DNA of 12,154 nucleotides from an uncultured Lachnospiraceae bacterium (GTDB lineage Bacteria; Bacillota_A; Clostridia; Lachnospirales; Lachnospiraceae): the NCBI GenBank assembly GCA_902780985.1, contig CACZHN010000057.1, positions 1 through 12,154 of the forward strand, read 5' to 3'. Position 1 is the stretch's first letter. Every line of letters begins with the position of its first letter. The notes below the pieces were generated by a model that ran no database searches, was not told the origin of the DNA, and saw nothing but the letters and a program-made list of their open reading frames with translations. Shown in pieces: positions 1 to 6,340 of the stretch. A program made the translations under genes and the position numbers.

Positions 1-1394
1 CCCGGAGTCACTGCATTCAGCAGGGAATAGAGAAGATTGTTGTCCAGCATGGAGGCTTCGTCGACTATGACCGCATCGCACTCCAGCGGGTAATCCTCAT
101 TTCTCATGAACTTCAGCACCGTTCTCTCGTTATCGTCTTCGGAAGGGGTTCCCATGAACTCCAGAAGCCTGTGAATGGTCTGAGCCTTATATCCGGTAGA
201 CTCCGTGATTCTCTTTGCTGCACGGCCCGTAGGGGCTGCCAGAAGGGTATGCCGGCCCATAGACTCGAAGTAACGGATGATGACATTGATGATAGTGGTC
301 TTTCCCGTACCCGGTCCACCTGTAATGACCGATACACCGCTGGTGACCGCTGTCTTCACCGCTTCTCTCTGCTCTTCTTCCAGCTCTATCTCTGTTTCTT
401 CTTCAATCTTTTTAACCGCTTCGTCCACCAGGGATGTCTGCGTGTTGACTGCATTTCTGAGATCCATGAGCATACGTGCCGAAGATGCTTCGCTGTAATA
501 ATTCCATCTTCCGTAGCATACGGTCACGTCCTCACCGTTCATCTCATACTGCTTCATGACAATGTCGCCTGCCATGGCCATTTCCAGAAGGAGATCGTGA
601 AGCTTGTCGATGAACTCCTGTGAAACTTCCGGCTCCTGCTCGTAGTAAGCGTCTTCCGCCCCCGCTGTTTCCACCAGGGCATAGCACTTACGCACCAGCC
701 AGTTTTCCGGGATGAATATGTGGCCCAGTCCCATGGACTGATTCAGCACATACAGTACCGCGGAATGAAGCCTGAATCTCGAATCTGCGGGAATGCCCGC
801 ACGCATGGCGATGTTGTCGGCAGTCTTAAATCCCACACCCGGGATCTCATCTGCGATCCTGTAGGGGTTTTCTCTGATTATCCTGTATACGTCCTCACCG
901 AACTCGGCATATATCTTCATAGCCAGCTTAACGCCGATGCCGTACTTGGTGAGGAACATGATAACTCTTCTGTATTCCGAATTCTCGCGGTATGCCACCG
1001 CGATCTTTATAGCCTTCTTCTCGGTTATGCCCTTGACCTCTGCCAGTCTCTCCGGCTGCTCTTCGATGATCTTCAGGGTATCGTTACCGAACTTCTGAAT
1101 GATACGGGTTGCCAGAACTTCCTTTACACCCTTTATAACACCTGACACCAGGAATCTCTTGATGCCTTCCTTATCGTCCGGCATGGAAAGCTCGGCTGAC
1201 TCGCATTTGAACTGAAGGTCGTACTGAGGATGATGGATATATTCGCCTTCGGCCTGGATGTACATGCCCTCGGCGATACCCGGGATGGTGCCCACAAATA
1301 CGTCATCACCCTCCGGCGTCTCAACAGAAAAAACCGCATACGCGGTTTCATCACTTTGATATATTACTTTGTCTATATATCCTTCTCTGAACAT
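1..1394 (-). CDS. recD2: RecD2-type ATP-dependent DNA helicase, 3' end cut by the window edge
   Basis: Superfamily 1B helicase that unwinds DNA 5'-3' with ATP; RecD2 proteins act in DNA repair outside RecBCD. The 464 visible residues show an N-terminal beta-rich part (about 1-75), helix-hairpin-helix-like segments (about 85-125, 185-195 with GVGFKTAD), a second N-terminal helical part, then the first half of the motor: Walker A GGPGTGKTT at 359-367, APTGRAAKR further on, and the Walker B-type motif VDEAS at about 444-448. The family is usually 720-800 residues, so roughly the last 270-300 (rest of the motor) lie beyond base 1. The start ATG at 1392-1394 lies 6 bases after the mreB stop, with AAGGA just upstream overlapping the mreB end, so translation is probably coupled to mreB. 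Family known; the repair role here is inferred. Confidence 0.93.
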   Translation of the reverse strand, partial: MFREGYIDKVIYQSDETAYAVFSVETPEGDDVFVGTIPGIAEGMYIQAEGEYIHHPQYDLQFKCESAELSMPDDKEGIKRFLVSGVIKGVKEVLATRIIQKFGNDTLKIIEEQPERLAEVKGITEKKAIKIAVAYRENSEYRRVIMFLTKYGIGVKLAMKIYAEFGEDVYRIIRENPYRIADEIPGVGFKTADNIAMRAGIPADSRFRLHSAVLYVLNQSMGLGHIFIPENWLVRKCYALVETAGAEDAYYEQEPEVSQEFIDKLHDLLLEMAMAGDIVMKQYEMNGEDVTVCYGRWNYYSEASSARMLMDLRNAVNTQTSLVDEAVKKIEEETEIELEEEQREAVKTAVTSGVSVITGGPGTGKTTIINVIIRYFESMGRHTLLAAPTGRAAKRITESTGYKAQTIHRLLEFMGTPSEDDNERTVLKFMRNEDYPLECDAVIVDEASMLDNNLLYSLLNAVTP

Positions 1395-1400
1395 TAGTCC

Positions 1401-2393
1401 TTAGCGATCCTTCTCCTCAAGGAAATCAATATACTTTCCGGCGCCGATGGCAACCACCTGCTGAGGATTCTCCGCGGTCATGGTCGTAATACCCGTCTTC
1501 TCCTCCATAAGCTGCTCGAAGCCGTGAAGAAGCGAACCGCCTCCCGTAAGGATGATTCCTCTGTCGGCAATATCAGCGGCCAGTTCAGGCGGAGTCTTCT
1601 CCAGTACGGAGCGAACCTCCTCTATAACCTTTGCTACCGTATCACGGAGAGCTTCCTCTGTCTCATCGGAAGTTATGGTTATGGTCTTCGGAAGTCCCGT
1701 TACCAGGTCTCTTCCTCTGATATCCATGGATATATTCTCCGGACGCTTATAGCAGGTTCCGATATTTATCTTTATATCCTCCGCGGTGGTATCACCGATG
1801 AGGATGTTGTATCTCTTTCTTATGTATCTTACAATGGCATCATCGAAATCATCTCCGGCAATCTTCGAAGAAGCGGTAACAACCGCGCCTCCCATGGAAA
1901 TGACTGCGATATCGGTAGTACCTCCTCCGATATCCACAACCAGGTTGCCTACAGGTCTGATGATATCCAGTCCCGCACCCAGTGCTGCCGCAACCGGTTC
2001 CTCAACCAGGAACACATATCTTGCGCCTGCATTGTATGCTGCATCTTCAACGGCACGTCTTTCAACCTCGGTTGCTCCCGAAGGTACACATATGGAAATT
2101 CTCGGTCTTCTTCCGAAGAAGCTTCTTCCTACTGCCTTTCTGATGAAGTACTTCAGCATCTTCTCCGTCTTTGTAGCCTCGGATATAACTCCGTGCTTAA
2201 GAGGTCTGATAGCCGTAAGGTTGCCCGGGGTTCTTCCCAGCATAGCCCTTGCTTCTTCACCTATCTCCACTATTCTTTCGGATTCCTTATCGTATGCTAT
2301 GACAGAAGGCTCGTTAAGAACCACACCTCTGCCTCTTACATGTACAAGAATATTGGCAGTACCGAGATCTATGCCTATATCAAGATTTGCCAT
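1401..2393 (-). CDS. mreB: Rod shape-determining protein MreB (MreB/Mbl family actin)
   Basis: Bacterial actin that forms membrane-associated filaments and guides the elongation machinery of the cell wall. The 330 residues are the usual family length. Visible nucleotide-binding motifs are phosphate-1 DIGIDLGTAN (5-14), VEEPVAAALGAG (130-141), phosphate-2 VVDIGGGTTD (152-161) and the adenosine motif ILTGGGSLL (281-289). The N-terminal segment reads like Mbl, while CVPSG, NAGAR and TPPELAADI read like MreB, so the exact paralogue is uncertain. The start is fixed by AAGGAG at 2404-2409, 10 bases upstream of the ATG. The gene sits 19 bases after the sensor-like gene and 6 bases before recD2, so it is the middle gene of a likely three-gene operon. 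No mreC or mreD is adjacent. Confidence 0.95.
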   Translation of the reverse strand: MANLDIGIDLGTANILVHVRGRGVVLNEPSVIAYDKESERIVEIGEEARAMLGRTPGNLTAIRPLKHGVISEATKTEKMLKYFIRKAVGRSFFGRRPRISICVPSGATEVERRAVEDAAYNAGARYVFLVEEPVAAALGAGLDIIRPVGNLVVDIGGGTTDIAVISMGGAVVTASSKIAGDDFDDAIVRYIRKRYNILIGDTTAEDIKINIGTCYKRPENISMDIRGRDLVTGLPKTITITSDETEEALRDTVAKVIEEVRSVLEKTPPELAADIADRGIILTGGGSLLHGFEQLMEEKTGITTMTAENPQQVVAIGAGKYIDFLEEKDR

Positions 2394-2412
2394 TATTAAC
2401 TAACTCCTTAAT

Positions 2413-4173
2413 CTAATCCACCGCCGGCGATAGAATTATAACCGATGCGGGTTCACCGTTCTTCCAGGTGATACTAATCTCTGTTACGTCGAATATGCCC
2501 CCGAGTTCATTTATATATCTTCTGAACTGTGTGCTCTTGCTGTTGCTGTCTCCTTCGGTCTCGGCCACTCCCGGAACCTCGTCCGTCAGCTTCGGTATGA
2601 TCCTGAAGCTGTCCTGTCCCACAAAATCCCTGCCGAGTCTGTCGTTCAGGTACTTGTTTGAGAAGAGTACCTTGCCCGTAGAATTATCTCTTACGAAAAC
2701 ATCCTGATCCATGGAATTGAATACATATAAAATGGTATTATCCATAGCCGATGTATCATCCAGCTCGCTGTTTATATACAGTCTTGCAACGGCCCTGCTC
2801 ATCTCTCTTGCAAAATCCCTTTCGGAATCCGTCCAGGTTCTCTCTCTTGTATTCTCGATGAAAATGAGACGGCCGATATACTTATGATTTCTCTTAACAG
2901 GGAAGACCATGATGGCGCGAACTTTTCCTTCGAACACCTCAACTCTCATCCTGTTGGTCATATTCTTTTTGTCGATGACCATGCCTTCCTTGGAAATGAG
3001 CCCCTGCATTTCCGGATCGTAATGATCGTGTTCCCACGCAAAATTACTTTCCTCTTCGTCGCTCTTTCCCCTCTTGGACCAGTAATCGACTATATTCATT
3101 ACTTCTCTGTTCTTTTCGTCAAATGCATAGAAGACCACATAGTCAACTCCCAGGAGCTTGCCTGCTTTCTCGAAATACTTATAGTAATCCGTCTCGCCGT
3201 TGCCTATGTCGGACATCATCTTTGTGATGATCTTCTTCTCTTTTATCTCAAACTCAAGAGCATCTCTCTTAGCCTTGTTCTTGTCGGAACCGACTACCCT
3301 GTTATAGAGTTTCGATAAATGCTCGGAGATTGCATTCGCAACTTCCCACTGGTTGTTGTATAACTTGAAAAGTCTCTGTGCCTGAGTCTTGTTGTGGGCA
3401 TAAAGGATCCACATACCGCAGTATATTCCGTTGATGATGATCGGAGCTGCGGCGATTCTTCTGTGCTGTGCGGACTCGTCTTCCCTGCCGTCTTCAACCT
3501 GAAGAAATACAGGATTTTCATCGGATATAAGTGACGCCTTGATCTTATCAAAGAACGGCCTGTTAAGAGGATTCTCCAGATACTCGTAGAATTCTCCGAA
3601 GTAGCTTGAAGGTCCCTTAGGCTCGGCAAGAAGCTTGCCGTTTATATCCAGCAGAGCGGAATAAAGTTCGCATGCGCCGGCAAAGCCGTCGAAGAAATCA
3701 TTTATCCTGTTCTCGCTCACATATTCTCTGGTCAGGCTTACGTCAGTCTGGACCACATCATCAAGGATTTCCGATCCTTCCTGACGCGCAGTGATATTGC
3801 GCACCTCTCTTATGATATACTCAACAATATAATCACCCGGCTCCTTCTTCAGGAACATGATGTCCATGTTGACCTTTCTCAGGTTGTTATCGTCACCGAT
3901 AACTCTGACTTCATCGGAGAAATCATTTCCGGATCTGAAGCCCAGCTTCATAGCCTCCGCAAAACTCTCCCTGTCGTCCGGATGTATATAATCCTCAGGC
4001 AGGCGATAACCCTTTGCGATGTTTCTGGAATTTAAGCCCAGCATCTCAATGTTATCCGAAAGATACAGTATCTTACTGCGTCTCGCCTTCTTCGGACTGT
4101 CAAATTGTCTTACCATAATTGCTATGCCGGCCTTCTCCAGCGCCGCATAGAGATAATCTGTCTCTGTAACCAT
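2413..4173 (-). CDS. PAS/GAF sensor-like protein without a recognisable output domain
   Basis: A 586-residue soluble protein with no signal peptide or membrane segment. From the N-terminus: a PAS-like domain (about 10-130, with the NIEMLGL segment and YIHPDDRE at 62-69); a GAF- or PocR-like sensory domain (about 155-290, containing LLDINGKLL); a GAF-like domain (about 320-470, with VFPVKRNHKYIGRLIFIE); and a last PAS-like domain (about 480-583). Such domains bind small ligands or mediate dimerisation. I see no GGDEF, EAL, HD-GYP, histidine kinase, phosphatase or DNA-binding motif, and the stop at 2413 is followed after 19 bases by mreB, leaving no room for a lost output domain. The start ATG (4171-4173) has a GGTGGGG site 9 bases upstream. 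The domain assignments are by eye and moderately sure; ligand and partner are unknown. Confidence 0.8.
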   Translation of the reverse strand: MVTETDYLYAALEKAGIAIMVRQFDSPKKARRSKILYLSDNIEMLGLNSRNIAKGYRLPEDYIHPDDRESFAEAMKLGFRSGNDFSDEVRVIGDDNNLRKVNMDIMFLKKEPGDYIVEYIIREVRNITARQEGSEILDDVVQTDVSLTREYVSENRINDFFDGFAGACELYSALLDINGKLLAEPKGPSSYFGEFYEYLENPLNRPFFDKIKASLISDENPVFLQVEDGREDESAQHRRIAAAPIIINGIYCGMWILYAHNKTQAQRLFKLYNNQWEVANAISEHLSKLYNRVVGSDKNKAKRDALEFEIKEKKIITKMMSDIGNGETDYYKYFEKAGKLLGVDYVVFYAFDEKNREVMNIVDYWSKRGKSDEEESNFAWEHDHYDPEMQGLISKEGMVIDKKNMTNRMRVEVFEGKVRAIMVFPVKRNHKYIGRLIFIENTRERTWTDSERDFAREMSRAVARLYINSELDDTSAMDNTILYVFNSMDQDVFVRDNSTGKVLFSNKYLNDRLGRDFVGQDSFRIIPKLTDEVPGVAETEGDSNSKSTQFRRYINELGGIFDVTEISITWKNGEPASVIILSPAVD

Positions 4174-4210
4174 AAGCTAAAACCCCACCATTAAATATTC
4201 TAACCCCGGT

Positions 4211-4249
4211 AACTAAATAAGAGGAACGGTTACCTGTAACGCGTTCCTC
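4211..4249 (-). terminator. Rho-independent terminator after the coiled-coil gene
   Basis: An 8-bp stem (GAGGAACG at 4221-4228 with CGTTCCTC at 4242-4249) continues, after a one-base bulge, into a GTTAC/GTAAC stem. On the minus strand it is followed at once by TTATTTAGTT. It lies 18 bases after the stop of the DivIVA-like gene and before the sensor-like gene. The T-run is interrupted, so some read-through into the sensor-mreB-recD2 set is possible. I found no convincing separate promoter in the short gap for that set. Confidence 0.7.
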
Positions 4250-4266
4250 TGTAATCACTTTATAAA

Positions 4267-5193
4267 TCAGCCCTGTGTAACTGCCAGATCAGAAAAAGCG
4301 CTTTCCGAAACTTTCTTTGTATTCTCAACTGCTGATGTAACCTCAGTAAGAGCATTCTGAAGCTGTGAAAGATATTCGCTGATTGAATCAAACTCTCTCT
4401 TAACGGAAGCTCTGTTCTGACGAATCTCTTCTCTGGTTGCTGCCTTCTTAATCTCGCAATCTGCTTCTGTCTCTTCTCTGAGCTTCTCGCATGCAGCTTC
4501 TGTCTCTTCGTTCAGCTTGCGGCAGCGTTCCTCTGTCTCAGTATCAAGCTGACGGCAGCGAGCGTCTGTCTCGTAATTGAGTCTATCGCATCTTTCCTTT
4601 GTTTCAGCGCTGAGCTTCTCAGCCTCTTCTCTTGTTGTTCTCTTAAGGTCCTCGCACTCAGCGATTGTTGTCTCACGCTGCTCTCTGCAAGTCTCCTGTG
4701 TTTCGGAAACAAGTCTGTTCATCTCGCTCTCTGTAGAGTTTCTGAGACTCTCGCACTGAGCTGTTGTTTCCTCTATCATCTGCTGACACTGAGCTGTTGT
4801 CTCAGCAGTTCTTGTCTCGCACTCTTCTCTTGTCTGTCTTGTAAGTTCATCGGCAGACTCTCTTGCTGCAAGAAGTGTTCTTGAGATGGACTCATATCTT
4901 GTTGCCGACTCCATATCTCTCTTCTTGTAATCCTCAAGCTCAACCTTGAGCTTTGCGAGCTCTGCTTCAAGATTCTCATTAACCGATCTTAGGTTATCTA
5001 TAACACTGTCCGACTCTGTCTTGTTAACTTCGCGCATCTGCTGAAGTCCCTTAACTGCCTCACTAAGCTTTGCTGTATCTTCCTTAAGCTTTGATATCTG
5101 CTTCTCGTACTCGTCCTGCTGATTCTCAATAAATGCTTCGACAGCTTTCTTATCATATCCACCAAATGACACTGTTTTGATATCTAATTCCAT
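4267..5193 (-). CDS. DivIVA-like coiled-coil protein with cysteine-bearing 11-residue repeats
   Basis: A 308-residue, highly charged, helical protein of unknown function. The N-terminus (residues 1-30) carries TVSFGGYDKKAVEAFIE, which resembles the DivIVA/GpsB membrane-curvature and polar-targeting motif (aromatic-x-x-GYD-x-x-x-V-x-x-F). A heptad-like coil follows (about 25-110). Residues 115-268 are 14 exact 11-residue units whose last position is Cys at 125, 136, 147, 169, 180, 202, 213, 224, 235 and 246 and Met, Ala, Ile or Phe in the other four. A short amphipathic helix closes the protein (about 270-305). No transmembrane segment or enzyme motif is seen. It has its own promoter and terminator, so it is probably monocistronic. 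AAGG lies 4 bases and AAAGGGG 13 bases before the ATG; neither spacing is ideal, but the DivIVA-like motif starts right after this Met. A cytoskeletal or polar-scaffold role is inference. Confidence 0.85.
   Translation of the reverse strand: MELDIKTVSFGGYDKKAVEAFIENQQDEYEKQISKLKEDTAKLSEAVKGLQQMREVNKTESDSVIDNLRSVNENLEAELAKLKVELEDYKKRDMESATRYESISRTLLAARESADELTRQTREECETRTAETTAQCQQMIEETTAQCESLRNSTESEMNRLVSETQETCREQRETTIAECEDLKRTTREEAEKLSAETKERCDRLNYETDARCRQLDTETEERCRKLNEETEAACEKLREETEADCEIKKAATREEIRQNRASVKREFDSISEYLSQLQNALTEVTSAVENTKKVSESAFSDLAVTQG
4390..4851 (-). repeat. 14 tandem 33-nt units encoding 11-residue hendecads
   Basis: Codons 115-268 of the coiled-coil gene fall into 14 in-phase units of 33 bases with no insertion or deletion. 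The units share a pattern of Glu/Thr-Glu/Lys/Arg with Cys at the last position in ten of them (for example ETEERC, ETEAAC, ETEADC). DNA copies are clearly diverged, so this is an old, selected protein repeat rather than a recent slippage array. An 11-residue period is the hendecad typical of nearly straight or right-handed coiled coils. Confidence 0.9.
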
Positions 5194-5270
5194 CTTACCT
5201 TACGAGCCCCTTTCACGATTGTTCTAACTAACTTGGCGCTGATTTCCATGTTTTCAGCATACCATAGGTT

Positions 5271-5279
5271 AGTATAACA
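5271..5279 (-). promoter_or_regulatory. Extended -10 promoter of the coiled-coil gene
   Basis: On the minus strand the bases TGTTATACT form a TG-n-TATACT extended -10 element about 78 bases upstream of the ATG at 5193. No good -35 box is seen at 17 or 18 bases, which is common for extended -10 promoters. Transcription would begin near 5264, giving a leader of about 70 bases. Confidence 0.5.
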
Positions 5280-5306
5280 CAATCCCTCGGCTAATGCATC
5301 CACAAA

Positions 5307-5335
5307 TTAAGTTTTAAATATTGTGAAATTATGAT
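5307..5335 (+). promoter_or_regulatory. Candidate promoter for the lipoprotein gene
   Basis: In an A+T-rich stretch, TTAAGT (5307-5312) and TATGAT (5330-5335) are 17 bases apart; the -10 is good and the -35 is poor. If real, transcription starts near 5342 and the whole GAA-hairpin element becomes a leader of about 190 bases for the lipoprotein mRNA. A weaker alternative -10 (TATATT, 5498-5503) lies just before the gene but has no matching -35. Confidence 0.35.
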
Positions 5336-5336
5336 A

Positions 5337-5489
5337 AAATAGTGCTCGGCTGACGAAGTCACGGCGAGCATGCGGCGTACGCCGCACGCATTCTGCGAAC
5401 GCAGTGAAGCAGGATACAGATTACACGAAGTGCAAGATGTTTTATTGCGAAGCAAGAAAGCGCCAAATAGTGCTCGGCTGACGAAGTCA
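5337..5489 (+). repeat. Composite intergenic repeat: 25-nt direct repeat flanking a hairpin-rich insert
   Basis: A perfect 25-base direct repeat beginning AAATAGTGCTCGGC occupies 5337-5361 and 5465-5489, 128 bases apart. Between and within the copies are small inverted repeats: TGAC-GAA-GTCA at 5351-5361 and again at 5479-5489, a perfect 16-base palindrome TGCGGCGTACGCCGCA at 5371-5386, CTGCGAACGCAG at 5393-5404, CAC-GAA-GTG at 5424-5432 and TTGC-GAA-GCAA at 5445-5455. Base use differs from the A+T-rich flanks. An open frame from the ATG at 5370 runs through it into the lipoprotein, but it has no ribosome binding site and its product looks random. It is probably a dispersed, non-coding repeat family of this genome; I cannot check for other copies. 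Confidence 0.75.
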
Positions 5490-5517
5490 ACAGCGATTAT
5501 ATTTTGTATTTTGCTTG

Positions 5518-5523
5518 AAAGGA
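5518..5523 (+). promoter_or_regulatory. Ribosome binding site that fixes the lipoprotein start
   Basis: AAAGGA lies 8 bases before the ATG at 5532-5534. It selects this Met, which begins a proper lipoprotein signal peptide, over the in-frame ATG at 5370, which has no such site. Confidence 0.85.
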
Positions 5524-5531
5524 CTTATAGA

Positions 5532-6263
5532 ATGAAACATCTCAGGACTAAAAAACTCGCAATATATATACTATGTCTGATGCTTCTTCTCTCTCTTTCC
5601 GGATGCGGTGCGAAAAGGGAAGACAGGTACCTGACCTATGTGGACAGTCTCATATCGGCCAACTACCTGAATGCCAGCGAGGAATATACCAGAACCACGG
5701 GAGCCAGCCAGGAAGAGGCGGATGCCATGTATCTCCAGAACGTTACGAGACTGGCAACAAATCTGGAAAACTTCTACGGTCTGGAAATATCCAGCGATAC
5801 GGAGCTGGCACCGAGAATGGTTGAGCTGGCAAAGAAGATCTACTCAAAGGCAAGATTCAGCACGGACAGAGCTTATAAGGACAACAACATTTACTATGTT
5901 GATGTGACCATCTATCCTATCGATCTTCTGAATCAGACCCATGACGATATACTGAATTACGTCAATGATTTCAACACACGAGTAGATAACGGCGATTACA
6001 ACAATTACGAAAAGGAAGATTACGAACACGAGTTTGCTTCGGGAATCATCGATATCCTTGAAGCCGCAGTGGACAACACAGATTACAAAGAGGCCGAAAC
6101 TCTGAAGATCCGTATCATCCAGAGTGATTCAAACTTCTATATAAGTAACGAAGATTTCCGCGCCATCGATATGGCGATCCTTTCCACCGACGCATCCAAG
6201 TATAAGGACGCAACGGAAGGAACAGAAGGAACAGAAGAAGCTTCACCTTCAGATGCCGAGTAA
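5532..6263 (+). CDS. Secreted lipoprotein of unknown function
   Basis: A 243-residue protein that starts with a positively charged n-region (MKHLRTKK), a hydrophobic stretch rich in Leu, and a lipobox LSGC whose Cys25 would be lipidated and become residue 1 of the mature protein on the outer face of the membrane. The mature part (about 30-225) is acidic and mixed helical/strand, with many Tyr and Asp residues and a helical segment ASQEEADAMY; I do not recognise a named domain. The tail TEGTEGTEEASPSDAE is a Thr/Glu/Ser-rich flexible end, seen in many Lachnospiraceae lipoproteins. It is the only plus-strand gene, divergent from the coiled-coil gene and convergent with glmS. The longer frame starting at 5370 (54 extra residues) is rejected because it would bury the signal peptide and runs through the repeat element. 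Confidence 0.85.
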   Translation: MKHLRTKKLAIYILCLMLLLSLSGCGAKREDRYLTYVDSLISANYLNASEEYTRTTGASQEEADAMYLQNVTRLATNLENFYGLEISSDTELAPRMVELAKKIYSKARFSTDRAYKDNNIYYVDVTIYPIDLLNQTHDDILNYVNDFNTRVDNGDYNNYEKEDYEHEFASGIIDILEAAVDNTDYKEAETLKIRIIQSDSNFYISNEDFRAIDMAILSTDASKYKDATEGTEGTEEASPSDAE

Positions 6264-6265
6264 GC

Positions 6266-6340
6266 AGAATGACACTAGGGGACGGGGGTCACGTATTCAT
6301 TTTGAATACGTGACCCCCGTCCCCTAGTGTCATTTTATTC
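6266..6340 (+). terminator. Long perfect inverted repeat acting as terminator between convergent genes
   Basis: Bases 6268-6299 pair perfectly with 6303-6334: a 32-bp stem with a TTT loop, extended by one G-U and one A-T pair. Each arm holds GACACTAGGGGACGGGGGTC. On the plus strand the stem is followed by TTTATTC, fitting termination of the lipoprotein transcript. The glmS stop codon (6335-6337) abuts the other side, so the same stem can stop glmS transcripts although that side has fewer Ts. The arm resembles the GACAC-AGGGGACGG class of dispersed hairpin repeats found in many bacteria, so it may be a domesticated mobile repeat. Confidence 0.8.

Noticed and set aside
1524..2399. Plus-strand open frame of 291 codons opposite mreB
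   Set aside because: It is a shadow of mreB caused by its codon pattern; the product is Ser/Tyr/Arg-rich without any known motif and mreB is certain.
4390..4851. Simple microsatellite or CRISPR-like array in the repeat of the coiled-coil gene
   Set aside because: The 33-base units are diverged, continuous and in frame, with no spacers; the conserved pattern is at protein level.
5370..5531. 54-residue N-terminal extension of the lipoprotein
   Set aside because: There is no ribosome binding site at the ATG at 5370, the segment is non-coding repeat, and it would put the signal peptide internally.
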